A model generated the notes under the pieces. That model did not search any database and had not been told where the DNA came from. It was given only the letters and a program-made list of their open reading frames with translations. From IMG/VR virus record IMGVR_UViG_3300025000_000324, positions 1 to 30,377 of that record: DNA of 30,377 nt; one strand, 5' to 3'. This DNA comes from a virus. How positions within the stretch are numbered: the first letter of the stretch is position 1; each line of letters begins with the position of its first letter. This document shows, piece after piece, positions 6,416 to 12,471 of this stretch. The translations under genes and the position numbers were made by a program.

Positions 6416-6437
6416 ACTAAATAAGGGGGATGCACAC

Positions 6438-6629
6438 ATGAAATGTAAACTTTGCGGAAAAGAGATTGAGAAATCAGAATTTGAATCTTTTTTTGAAAGC
6501 TGGGAACCTTCGGTTTGCTCTGACGAATGTGGTAAAGTCTTGAGGGATAAGAAAATTAAGGAAAACTACGAAAAAAACAAAACACCTTTAGAGCATCAGT
6601 TACCATCAGGTGGAGTTTGGCCGCAATAA
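6438..6629 (+). CDS. Small treble-clef zinc-finger protein
   Basis: 63 residues. CKLCGKEIEK at the start and VCSDECGKVL about 20 residues later give a C-x2-C...C-x3-C treble-clef pair, as in many small phage and homing-enzyme fingers. A charged helix (DKKIKENYEKNK) follows. ATG 6438 has AAGGGGG upstream. Its partner is unknown. Confidence 0.7.
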   Translation: MKCKLCGKEIEKSEFESFFESWEPSVCSDECGKVLRDKKIKENYEKNKTPLEHQLPSGGVWPQ

Positions 6630-6850
6630 CTCGTCTCAGCGAGTATAAAAAGTGCCTTAAGCTGGGAGCGTCCTACCCGAAAGGGTGGGGGTGGCAAGTC
6701 AGAATAAAAGGGAGGCGATACAGCACCACAGCAACAAAGCGCACCGCACACACAGAAAAGAATAACAAAAACCCCACAGCGCGAACCGGCGAAGTCTGCA
6801 TGATGCGGATCAAGGAACGCGAACACTGGACCCGAAGGGATATCCGCTAG
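6617..6850 (+). CDS. Doubtful basic 77-residue frame or remnant
   Basis: An open frame from TTG 6617 to TAG. GGAG is only one base from the TTG, so the start is poor. The product is very basic (KGWGWQVRIKGRRYS) and Thr/Asn-rich. The DNA also holds ACTCG/CGAGT after the previous stop and a GAAA-capped stem CCTACCC/GGGTGGG (6672-6689), followed by GGGAGG with no start codon after it. It may be a decayed cassette. Confidence 0.3.
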   Translation: MAAITRLSEYKKCLKLGASYPKGWGWQVRIKGRRYSTTATKRTAHTEKNNKNPTARTGEVCMMRIKEREHWTRRDIR

Positions 6851-6876
6851 AGGTGCAGAAAAAGGGAAGTATGGGA

Positions 6877-6924
6877 GTTTAGGTTTGCGTGAGTACCCAC
6901 AAGGGGATTGACGTAAATTTAAAC
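6877..6924 (+). promoter_or_regulatory. 14-bp leader stem-loop upstream of the 25-residue gene
   Basis: GTTTAGGTTTGCGT (6877-6890) pairs along its whole length with ACGTAAATTTAAAC (6911-6924), using three G-U pairs. A short CCC/GGG stem lies in the loop. The AGGAGG of the next gene starts about five bases after it. Confidence 0.7.
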
Positions 6925-6941
6925 TACTAGGAGGCTAAAAT

Positions 6942-7019
6942 ATGAAATGTCCAACTTGTAAGAAAAAGGTAGGAGGAAGTTTAGGTTTTATCCAAACGCC
7001 TTCAATGAGGGATTTTTGA
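6942..7019 (+). CDS. Very short (25-residue) zinc-knuckle-like peptide
   Basis: ATG 6942 after a good AGGAGG. The peptide starts KCPTCKKKVGGS and then runs GFIQTPSMRDF to TGA. One CxxC pair only, so it may be a truncated form of a longer zinc ribbon. It is preceded by the strongest leader hairpin of the block. Confidence 0.45.
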   Translation: MKCPTCKKKVGGSLGFIQTPSMRDF

Positions 7020-7044
7020 TAAAACTTAAATGGGAGATAATAAG

Positions 7045-7212
7045 ATGGAGGAAGATAGAATAATAGAAATTTGCACCTGCGATAGATGTGGAAAAGATTT
7101 TGAATATGACTACGAGGAAGCAGCGGGTTTATGTTGCGACAAATGCGGATGTGAAACCTGTCCAGAATGTTATTCCGAGCTAGACTACGAATGTCCAGGT
7201 TGTAACGCCTAA
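7045..7212 (+). CDS. Cysteine-rich zinc-binding protein
   Basis: 55 residues from ATG 7045, with GGAG nine bases upstream; ATG 7030 would add five residues. Ten cysteines form CTCDRCGKDF, LCCDKCGCETCPEC and ECPGCNA, suggesting two zinc sites. It is acidic, unlike typical DNA-binding fingers, so a protein-binding role is more likely. The stop codon lies inside the first of two tandem hairpins. Confidence 0.7.
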   Translation: MEEDRIIEICTCDRCGKDFEYDYEEAAGLCCDKCGCETCPECYSELDYECPGCNA

Positions 7213-7255
7213 CCTCGCGTTAGGTTTTACCTGAGTCCGTGAGATTGAGGTAAAA
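7208..7255 (+). promoter_or_regulatory. Tandem hairpins A and B before the 58-residue gene
   Basis: A: CCTAAC/GTTAGG (7208-7224), followed by TTTT, like a short intrinsic terminator. B: TTTTACCT/AGGTAAAA (7225-7255) with an inner AGTC/GATT stem. The U-run of A is the 5' arm of B. AAGGGGG follows. Confidence 0.65.
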
Positions 7256-7275
7256 TCTAAAAGGGGGAATTAAAA

Positions 7276-7452
7276 ATGACTAAGAAAGAAAAACAATATC
7301 TAAAAGAAATAGTAGATCACAACAAAAAACTTTTAGAACGCGTTAAATCAGGTGAATTTAATGACACCTATAAGACAGAAAGAGAAAGGGAAGTTTTTTC
7401 CGTGGGCATAGAATTAGCAACCGAATTACTGGATAACTACATTAATGGCTAA
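7276..7452 (+). CDS. Hypothetical 58-residue helical protein
   Basis: ATG 7276 after AAGGGGG. The protein is highly charged and helical (KEKQYLKEIVDHNKKLLERV, then REVFSVGIELATELLDNY), suggesting a two-helix hairpin. I do not recognise it. It has tandem hairpins on both sides. Confidence 0.65.
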   Translation: MTKKEKQYLKEIVDHNKKLLERVKSGEFNDTYKTEREREVFSVGIELATELLDNYING

Positions 7453-7454
7453 CT

Positions 7455-7507
7455 CCTAGCACTCCGCTAGGTTTTACCTCTGCATCCTGCCGGGTGTGGA
7501 GCTAAAA
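7455..7507 (+). promoter_or_regulatory. Tandem hairpins A and B before the 76-residue gene
   Basis: A: CCTAGC/GCTAGG (7455-7471) followed by TTTT. B: 7472-7507, TTTTA-C-CTC-TGCATCC, loop TGCC, then GGGTGTG-GAG-C-TAAAA. This is 15 pairs including G-U, with one C-C mismatch. The sequence differs from the junction at 7208 but the layout is the same. AAGGAGG follows. Confidence 0.65.
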
Positions 7508-7525
7508 TCTAAGGAGGATGATAAA

Positions 7526-7756
7526 ATGCTGGAAACATACGAAAGTTACGTCAGTGAAGCGAGCAAGTATGAGCAATCATTGAAAGATGCTGAAAAAGAA
7601 AAGCGCAGGAAAGCGGCAGACGAACTTTTGCAGAGCGAAAATAGTTTCGTCTATGTAGAAAATCTTTCCAGTTGTACAGGTGGTTGGACATTGGTTTTGT
7701 CTGACTCCGACGAATACTGGTTGGATTGGTTGTATCTAGTCAACAGGGTAGACTAG
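7526..7756 (+). CDS. Hypothetical 76-residue protein
   Basis: Start ATG 7526, with AAGGAGG eight bases upstream. The N-terminal half is a charged helix (EASKYEQSLKDAEKEKRRKA). The C-terminal half has aromatic strands (GGWTLVLSDSDEYWLDWLYL). It is not recognised. The stop overlaps hairpin A of the next junction. Confidence 0.65.
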   Translation: MLETYESYVSEASKYEQSLKDAEKEKRRKAADELLQSENSFVYVENLSSCTGGWTLVLSDSDEYWLDWLYLVNRVD

Positions 7757-7803
7757 GGACTCCGGTCCCTGCTTCGCCAAAGTACCTTTAGAGAGGTATT
7801 TTG
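7755..7803 (+). promoter_or_regulatory. Tandem hairpins A and B before the 73-residue gene
   Basis: A: AGGGAC, loop TCCG, GTCCCT (7755-7770), overlapping the stop codon. B: CAAAGTACCT, loop TTAGAG, AGGTATTTTG (7778-7803), ten pairs with one G-U. AAGGAGG follows about ten bases later. Confidence 0.65.
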
Positions 7804-7825
7804 TTGAGGTGAAGGAGGAATAACG

Positions 7826-8047
7826 ATGACAATAATAATGTTACTCGACGAGCAAGGCGATATTTCCGAACTGGCAACATATACCCTGTCGGCAAAGCAA
7901 GCTTTAATCGCTTACCGCCAAAAATTTGAGTTAAACCGGGGTAACACATGGACTTACCCACAAGAAGATCCGGCAATTCGCGAAATGCGAGGCGGCGAAT
8001 ACTGCTACTTCAAGGGTGATGCCAATATTTTCACTAAGTCCCTGTAA
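7826..8047 (+). CDS. Hypothetical 73-residue protein
   Basis: ATG 7826, with AAGGAGG upstream. The sequence reads as a small alpha/beta protein: ITIIMLLDEQGD strand, TLSAKQALIAYRQKFE helix, and a C-terminal part with GGEYCYFKGDANIF. It is not recognised. Its end overlaps hairpin A of the next junction. Confidence 0.65.
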   Translation: MTIIMLLDEQGDISELATYTLSAKQALIAYRQKFELNRGNTWTYPQEDPAIREMRGGEYCYFKGDANIFTKSL

Positions 8048-8094
8048 TAGCAGGGGTTTTACCCAAATCCTTTTGCGAGAGGGTTTAGGTAAAA
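8040..8094 (+). promoter_or_regulatory. Tandem hairpins A and B before the 135-residue gene
   Basis: A: CCCTG/CAGGG (8040-8055) over the stop codon, followed by GTTTT. B: 8057-8094, TTTTACC-C-AAATCC pairing with GGGTTT-A-GGTAAAA, one C-A mismatch. GGGAGG follows. Confidence 0.65.
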
Positions 8095-8114
8095 TTATGA
8101 GGGAGGCAGATATA

Positions 8115-8522
8115 ATGTATAATAATTTATACCTAGAAGTATCAGAAAAACCTAGAGGAATCAACTATCACTACATCATAACGTCAGGCGCAACTTCTCA
8201 TACAGCATTTAAAACAGAGCAGGGCTACAAAAACTATCTTGAGCGAACCGGACTTACACCGGAATTCCAGCGGACAGTCAATAGTCGCGAACATGGCAAA
8301 GTTGACTGCTACAAACTGCATGGTCAGTATAACGAGAAATATTTCCGCAGCATGGAAGAAATACCGCAGAATGCAAAACGGTATGTCGGAGTGTCAAACG
8401 GTTCTTACGTTGACTGTTACCATGCTGACGTTGACGGAGTGAGAACGATGTTCCTGCCCAACTCAAACGAAAAAGAGGTTTACAAACCTAAGGATTACCA
8501 CACTTACTCAAAATTAAATTAA
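8115..8522 (+). CDS. Hypothetical 135-residue phage protein
   Basis: ATG 8115 with GGGAGG eight bases upstream; an upstream frame extension to 8016 lacks a ribosome site. Mixed alpha/beta content: YHYIITSGATSHTAFKTEQG, a middle HGKVDCYKLHGQYNEKYF and a C-terminal GSYVDCYHADVDGVRTMF. No membrane segments and no known catalytic motif seen. It is not recognised. Confidence 0.65.
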   Translation: MYNNLYLEVSEKPRGINYHYIITSGATSHTAFKTEQGYKNYLERTGLTPEFQRTVNSREHGKVDCYKLHGQYNEKYFRSMEEIPQNAKRYVGVSNGSYVDCYHADVDGVRTMFLPNSNEKEVYKPKDYHTYSKLN

Positions 8523-8539
8523 CAAGGTGAGGTTACACA

Positions 8540-8743
8540 ATGAAACAAAAAATCCAGCGCGCACTTGACCATGCAGGTTACAATAGCGAACCAACCGAGC
8601 AAAACCTTACCTCCTGCTTTTTGGACTATGTAGATGCTGGAGTTTGGGGAAATTTGCAGTACGACGAGGCGCAGGAGGACATTCAGGACGGCGAAATCAC
8701 AGCCCAGGATATGTGCCACGCTATTATGAAATTAAGGAGGTAA
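8540..8743 (+). CDS. Hypothetical 67-residue acidic protein
   Basis: ATG 8540 with AAGGTGAGG upstream. Helical and acidic (QNLTSCFLDYVDAG, then QYDEAQEDIQDGEITAQDM). It is followed after five bases by the next gene, whose AGGAGG overlaps its last codons, so the two are translationally coupled. It is not recognised. Confidence 0.65.
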   Translation: MKQKIQRALDHAGYNSEPTEQNLTSCFLDYVDAGVWGNLQYDEAQEDIQDGEITAQDMCHAIMKLRR

Positions 8744-8748
8744 GTAGT

Positions 8749-9063
8749 GTGGAAAACTTGAAAATAAAACTTCGCCCAAACGGTTTAGTCGCTGGGCAGT
8801 TTTTAGCAAACTTTAAACAGGACAATGAATTTTGTGCCGTGTCTGGCAAGTATCAACTTCTAGTCAGCGAAAATGATTGCAAGATCTACTTCGACGGGGA
8901 GTTGAAAAAGAAGGTTCGTTACTGTTATGACGGACCGACTAATCCGGGGACGTTCTTTGATGGGCAGCACAAAAGATCGTTGCGCCAGGACGAAAAACAC
9001 GTCGTCGCGCATGAGTTAAAGGGACTCATTGCGGATGAATATTTCAGGAGGGGAGGTAAATAA
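8749..9063 (+). CDS. Hypothetical 104-residue protein
   Basis: GTG 8749 with AAGGAGG eight bases upstream. Basic, strand-rich (NLKIKLRPNGLVAGQFL, KYQLLVSENDCKIYFDGELK). A C-terminal helix has EKHVVAHELKGLIADEYF. The HELKG stretch alone is not enough to call a peptidase. It is coupled with both neighbours. Confidence 0.6.
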   Translation: MENLKIKLRPNGLVAGQFLANFKQDNEFCAVSGKYQLLVSENDCKIYFDGELKKKVRYCYDGPTNPGTFFDGQHKRSLRQDEKHVVAHELKGLIADEYFRRGGK

Positions 9064-9064
9064 C

Positions 9065-9310
9065 ATGCTAGCAACCGCCAAAAACCTGCTTCACGCCACC
9101 ATACAGGGGAGCAAAGCGCCAACAGATACAAATACACCTGAATTGAGCAAATACACTACATTAGTGCATTTCCCCGACTTACGTATAGGTAAAACGCTCA
9201 TACCTGCCGGGGTGGAAAATAAAATAGTTTGGGGAACTTCGCCACTTGATGCCTGTCAATGGATGATGGGACATTTTACCACTGCCGAGTGGGTGGAACT
9301 GGTAAGATAA
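9065..9310 (+). CDS. Hypothetical 81-residue protein
   Basis: ATG 9065, one base after the previous stop, with GGAGGGGAGG upstream. A Thr/Lys-rich N-terminus is followed by TTLVHFPDLRIGKTLIPAGV and a C-terminal SPLDACQWMMGHFTTAEW. It is the last gene before a new promoter. It is not recognised. Confidence 0.6.
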   Translation: MLATAKNLLHATIQGSKAPTDTNTPELSKYTTLVHFPDLRIGKTLIPAGVENKIVWGTSPLDACQWMMGHFTTAEWVELVR

Positions 9311-9328
9311 AATAATTTATTCTCACGC

Positions 9329-9369
9329 TTGACAGGTGGTACACCATAGTATATAATAGGTGTACCACC
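9329..9369 (+). promoter_or_regulatory. Consensus promoter P3 inside an 11-bp inverted-repeat operator
   Basis: TTGACA (9329-9334), exactly 17 bases, TATAAT (9352-9357). GGTGGTACACC (9335-9345) and its perfect inverse GGTGTACCACC (9359-9369) flank the -10 region, about two helix turns apart centre to centre. Each arm is itself nearly palindromic, as expected for RHH dimers. Confidence 0.85.
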
Positions 9370-9387
9370 AAGACGGAGGACAGCACA

Positions 9388-9537
9388 ATGATAGCAAAAA
9401 CTAACACACGAGTACAAATAACCATGCCGAAGTCGCTTGCCGAGCAGTTACGTGAGCAAGCGGACAAAGAGGGTAAGACGGTTTCCGAGATAGTGGTTAA
9501 AAAAATCATGCCGGGCGAACCGGCGAAGGAGGAATGA
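9388..9537 (+). CDS. CopG-type ribbon-helix-helix repressor (antitoxin-like)
   Basis: 49 residues. TRVQITMPKSLAEQLREQAD is the strand and first helix; KEGKTVSEIVVKKI is the second helix: the CopG/Arc plan at its usual size. ATG 9388 has CGGAGGA eight bases upstream. Its stop TGA falls within the ribosome-site region of the next gene, which starts three bases later at ATG 9540. The perfect operator in its promoter fits autorepression. Pairing with the downstream gene recalls type II toxin-antitoxin or repressor-effector pairs. Confidence 0.8.
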   Translation: MIAKTNTRVQITMPKSLAEQLREQADKEGKTVSEIVVKKIMPGEPAKEE

Positions 9538-9539
9538 GC

Positions 9540-9833
9540 ATGATATTATATCACGCAACGCGCCAACCGGCCTACGAAAACGCCAAGAAAATAGAGCAAG
9601 AAGGTTTTCGCGGTAACGACGTTTGGGATCTGGAAGATGTTGTTTTTCTTGCCGACAAACCTCTTACCGGTTTCGGCGGATATCATGATTGCTGGGTTGC
9701 CGTTGATGTTCCTGAAGAAAAACTGACGCTTGGAAACTATGAAGACCAAGAAACCGACAACGACCAGTATAGTTGCAATAGTTATGCTTTTAAGTCAGAC
9801 GTTATCAACAAATTTGACAGATGGGTTGTATAA
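9540..9833 (+). CDS. Small protein with ADP-ribosyltransferase-like N-terminus, partner of the RHH gene
   Basis: 97 residues from ATG 9540, with AAGGAGG seven bases upstream. It starts ILYHATRQPAYENAKKIEQE, then GFRGND, then EDVVFLADKPLTGFGGYHDC and WVAVDVPEEKL. The order Y-H-[AG]-T, a helix, a Gly-Phe turn, V-x-L-[AT]-x, and a strand with V-x-V-D-V-P is what short ART/KptA-like phage proteins show. His5 would be the NAD-site histidine. A catalytic Glu cannot be assigned. The target is unknown. It could be a toxin or a host-takeover enzyme. Confidence 0.55.
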   Translation: MILYHATRQPAYENAKKIEQEGFRGNDVWDLEDVVFLADKPLTGFGGYHDCWVAVDVPEEKLTLGNYEDQETDNDQYSCNSYAFKSDVINKFDRWVV

Positions 9834-9994
9834 ATTATCGTTATCAGAGAGAAATCCAAGTCTATGCCGAGTTTGCCGCACAAGAACAGGAAGGGAAAAG
9901 GTATTGCGCTCAATGTGCAGAAAATAGCAAAAAGTGGGCGCACAAGGTGAAAGAAACCGGATATATGAAAAAATATTATACCCCAGTGAAGTAA
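9821..9994 (+). CDS. Hypothetical 57-residue basic protein
   Basis: ATG 9821 lies inside the last codons of the ART-like gene (13-base overlap), without a clear ribosome site, so coupling is likely. It holds RYCAQCAENSKKWAHKV, one CxxC pair, and a basic tail (TGYMKKYYTPVK). It may be a single zinc finger with Cys4 and His. It is not recognised. Confidence 0.5.
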   Translation: MGCINYRYQREIQVYAEFAAQEQEGKRYCAQCAENSKKWAHKVKETGYMKKYYTPVK

Positions 9995-10000
9995 ACAGGG

Positions 10001-10047
10001 TTTAATCCCCTGCCGAGCGTCTATAGGGCGTTGGGTAGAGGATTAAA
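10001..10047 (+). promoter_or_regulatory. Leader hairpin before the 54-residue zinc protein
   Basis: TTTAATCC-C-CTGCC pairs with GGTAG-A-GGATTAAA: 13 pairs and one C-A mismatch. It starts seven bases after the previous stop. AAGGAGG follows after about five bases. Confidence 0.65.
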
Positions 10048-10065
10048 AACTAAGGAGGGACTAAG

Positions 10066-10230
10066 ATGCCAAACAAGTCTAAAACTTTCTGTTGCGAGTA
10101 CCTCAAAAACCTAGCAGAAAAGGAACATGCTGAATGTCGTGGTGAGGTTAATTTGGTGTTTAAACACTACGGCGGCGGGTATCTGCTTACTAGAATCTTG
10201 TTCTGTCCGTACTGCGGTAAGAAGTTCTAG
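10066..10230 (+). CDS. Small zinc-ribbon protein
   Basis: 54 residues from ATG 10066, with AAGGAGG upstream. The C-terminal CPYCGKKF, a strand LLTRILF before it, and CC at residues 9-10 with C24 make a plausible single zinc site. It has leader hairpins on both sides. Confidence 0.6.
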   Translation: MPNKSKTFCCEYLKNLAEKEHAECRGEVNLVFKHYGGGYLLTRILFCPYCGKKF

Positions 10231-10233
10231 TTT

Positions 10234-10267
10234 TTCGTTATCTCCTGCCGTGCCAGGGGATGCCGAA
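10234..10267 (+). promoter_or_regulatory. Leader hairpin before the DHHA1-like gene
   Basis: TTCG/CGAA outside and ATCTCCTG/CAGGGGAT inside (eight pairs, one G-U), with 2-base bulges between. GATTAAAATAAGAGGGGG, the usual spacer and ribosome site of this block, follows. Confidence 0.6.
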
Positions 10268-10294
10268 GGATTAAAATAAGAGGGGGATTTTAAA

Positions 10295-11356
10295 ATGACA
10301 CAAAGAGTACAAAACATCTACTTAGTACCGACCAAGGAATTAGCTCAAAACTTGCCTTTCGAGGCACACTGTTGCGTAGAAACCGAATACGGCGATTGGG
10401 CACTCGAGGGAACTATTTATACCGCAAACCATCACTTGCCTAAGTACGCCGGGCAACCTGCGCCTTGCAATGTTGACCTGCCGAAAGACTACCATACGGG
10501 GTTGCCGATGGGCGTCAACATCGTGGTCAGTCACATTGACCTTGATACCGTTCTGGGTGTCATGGGACTCATGGGGGAATGGTATTTCATCCCTAAAAAG
10601 TTCCGCGAGGTTGCCGAGTTTATCGACTTGAACGGGCCGCATCATATATACATGTTCGACCAAGAGACTCAGGATCTGTTCAACGCTTACTGGGCATGGA
10701 ACGCACTGCCGGAAAACCGCGCTCCGAGGGTAGCCGATATTACCGACATTACTGCTACAATTCACAAGTATATTGAGTTTTTTGAATTGCTGTTTGACCT
10801 GTATGCTCACAACTCGCCTCCACTTATCAAGGAAGGGCGCGAATGGGCAGCAAATATCCAGCGCGAAACCGAGTCAAAACTACTCATGGAAACCGAGAAT
10901 TACCGTGTTTTTAGTACGGATGGCGTATTTTGTGGGGCAAGTTACTACTCCCCAACCCACCGCACGATCGCCAAAGCTGTAGTCAGTTTCAACGAAAAAT
11001 TCAAGGCGATCACGGTTTCCTGCTCAGACGGATCGATTGACTGCCGCGCACTGGTTCAGTCACTTTGGGGGCCGGAGGCAGGCGGTCATAAGGGGATCGC
11101 CGGAAGTCCGAGGGGTATGGTGATGGATGATTACGAACTGAAACGCGCTGTCCATGCCGTTAAGCGTGCAACATTGGAACACATAGATCTTCCTTGCAGT
11201 ATGCAAGATTCATACACGGGTTATTGTCCAGAAGATTACCAGTGCTATAACCAGTACAAAGGTAACTTCTGCCCAGTCCTCAAGGAGTGCATTAAAAACG
11301 TCTTTGAGTGGGGACATACGGTAACCGTCAGGGATTTAGCGGAAATATACAAGTAG
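10295..11356 (+). CDS. Putative DHH/DHHA1-family phosphoesterase
   Basis: 353 residues, the largest accessory gene. Near the C-terminus CSDGSIDCRALVQSLW is followed by GGHKGIAGSPRG (263-274), close to the GGH-x-x-A-A-G signature of DHHA1 domains that bind substrate in DHH phosphoesterases. The N-terminal half has NHH (45-47) and SHIDLDTVLG (79-88), acidic and His residues that could form the metal site. If so, the order of motifs is not the canonical one. DHH enzymes cut short RNAs, DNA ends or cyclic dinucleotides. A phage form might remove a host signal, but that is conjecture. The C-terminus adds several Cys (CSMQDSYTGYCPEDYQC). Confidence 0.5.
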   Translation: MTQRVQNIYLVPTKELAQNLPFEAHCCVETEYGDWALEGTIYTANHHLPKYAGQPAPCNVDLPKDYHTGLPMGVNIVVSHIDLDTVLGVMGLMGEWYFIPKKFREVAEFIDLNGPHHIYMFDQETQDLFNAYWAWNALPENRAPRVADITDITATIHKYIEFFELLFDLYAHNSPPLIKEGREWAANIQRETESKLLMETENYRVFSTDGVFCGASYYSPTHRTIAKAVVSFNEKFKAITVSCSDGSIDCRALVQSLWGPEAGGHKGIAGSPRGMVMDDYELKRAVHAVKRATLEHIDLPCSMQDSYTGYCPEDYQCYNQYKGNFCPVLKECIKNVFEWGHTVTVRDLAEIYK

Positions 11357-11366
11357 TTAGAAAAGC

Positions 11367-11388
11367 GGTTCGGGGTAATCCCTAAACC
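11367..11388 (+). promoter_or_regulatory. Leader hairpin before the DnaJ-type zinc protein
   Basis: GGTTCGGGG, loop TAAT, CCCTAAACC: seven Watson-Crick pairs, one G-U, one C-A mismatch. GAAGGAGG follows three bases later. Confidence 0.6.
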
Positions 11389-11407
11389 CCAGAAGGAGGA
11401 ATGAATT

Positions 11408-11812
11408 ATGCAAGATAAGATTAATAAGTTAGTCGTAGATATCTTGTCAGGAAGTATTAAATGTCCTGAAATTGAGGACATCATTAAGTTGGAGGTAGGT
11501 TTGTCGCTCGGTAGGCATATCATGGAAATCTCAGCAGAACAGTCAGTTGACGCTATTAAGAAGCATCATGTGGAGATATTTAAGTTACTTGATCGCCCTA
11601 AACTTTACTCTTTCCAAGGTGTTATTATGGAGAAAGTTTGTCCAGTCTGCAAGGGCGATCACATAAACTCCCCACAAAAACAAACTATCGGACGCAACAA
11701 GGATCTCTGCTTAGGTTGTAAGGGCAAGGGTAAAATCCCCACCCCCGAAGGTAAGCAGTTTATGGAATTCATAACTACCCACTTCACTGATTTTATATTT
11801 ATCCAATATTAA
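11408..11812 (+). CDS. Protein with DnaJ-like zinc-finger C-terminus
   Basis: 134 residues from ATG 11408, with AAGGAGG upstream. The N-terminal 70 residues are helical with no known motif. The second half has VCPVCKGDHI and LCLGCKGKGKIPTP, the CxxCxGxG pattern of DnaJ-type fingers with one site. It is the last plus-strand gene and ends seven bases before the terminator facing the early operon. The role is unknown. Confidence 0.65.
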   Translation: MQDKINKLVVDILSGSIKCPEIEDIIKLEVGLSLGRHIMEISAEQSVDAIKKHHVEIFKLLDRPKLYSFQGVIMEKVCPVCKGDHINSPQKQTIGRNKDLCLGCKGKGKIPTPEGKQFMEFITTHFTDFIFIQY

Positions 11813-11818
11813 ATAAAA

Positions 11819-11838
11819 GCAGGGGATCTTTCCCCTGC
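11819..11838 (-). terminator. Intrinsic terminator of the early operon
   Basis: GCAGGGGA, loop of four, TCCCCTGC: a perfect eight-pair stem. On the minus strand it is followed by TTTTATTT and it starts one base after the stop of the activator gene. On the plus strand no U-run follows, so it mainly stops leftward transcription between the convergent blocks. Confidence 0.85.
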
Positions 11839-12276
11839 TCACCTCAACAATCCTCTCTTAACCGCCAACCTGCAACCCTGCTCCAAAACTTCCTGCCAAC
11901 GGTTATAGGTTGTCCTTATACTTACCCCAAGCTCAACCGCAATTAATTGTTTCACCGAGTTTCCGCGAACATGCTCCTTATGTGTCCTCTTCAACTCCAA
12001 CAACAGTTTATCATCATTGTTCAGGTCTACTGCCAATTCATCGACTACCTTTAGCCACGTTTCTGTCACCACTAACGATGCCAACGCGATCCCTGCGCTA
12101 GCTGTTTTATTACCGACACCGCTACCGCGAGGCATGCCGTCGGGAGGCGGGGGAGAGTTTTCTAAAATCCTCTCCCGGTCATGATCGTATTGTTTTTTCA
12201 GTTCGTGGTAGTTGATTAGATAGTTAGCGACTATTCGTTTTTCATTTTTGAACGGATCTTTAAGTTTATTGGCCAT
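11839..12276 (-). CDS. RinA/ArpU-type late gene transcription activator
   Basis: 145 residues from ATG 12276. It shows the plan of phage late regulators: an N-terminal helix (RIVANYLINYHELKKQYDH), the PRGSGVGNKTASAGIALASL segment, a helical middle (LLLELKRTHKEHV) and a sigma-like helix-turn-helix (IAVELGVSIRTTYNRWQEVL). Such proteins switch on packaging and structural genes. As the last early gene it is well placed to drive the packaging block at 5731 leftward. Confidence 0.75.
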   Translation of the reverse strand: MANKLKDPFKNEKRIVANYLINYHELKKQYDHDRERILENSPPPPDGMPRGSGVGNKTASAGIALASLVVTETWLKVVDELAVDLNNDDKLLLELKRTHKEHVRGNSVKQLIAVELGVSIRTTYNRWQEVLEQGCRLAVKRGLLR

Positions 12277-12279
12277 CAA

Positions 12280-12420
12280 CTACCTGCCTTTTTCTCTGCC
12301 CCGACCACAGGTTTGCCCTGACCCTGCGGAAATGGTTGCGGCAAAAACTACTGCCAATATTGCGGAAATTTGCACTATTGGAAAAGTTATGTTGTCGCCA
12401 AATAGGTAAATGTTCTTCAA
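12280..12420 (-). CDS. Possible 46-residue membrane protein
   Basis: A frame from TTG 12420 to TAG gives a single hydrophobic stretch (FPIVQISAILAVVFAATISA) then a basic tail (GRGREKGR), in the positive-inside pattern. No good ribosome site is seen. A competing frame covers 12266-12469 and looks less natural. Confidence 0.35.
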   Translation of the reverse strand: MKNIYLFGDNITFPIVQISAILAVVFAATISAGSGQTCGRGREKGR

Positions 12421-12471
12421 AGATGTACTCAGGAATAAAATAATTACTCAACTCAAACGGAAAGCACAAAT

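Noticed and set aside
6617-6850. A tRNA or other classic stable RNA in the G/C-rich stretch
   Set aside because: No cloverleaf or T-loop GTTCRA consensus found here or elsewhere in the window by eye.
5950-11812. CRISPR or tandem repeat array in the accessory block
   Set aside because: The recurring leader stems differ in sequence and spacing, and genes lie between them; there are no constant repeats with spacers.
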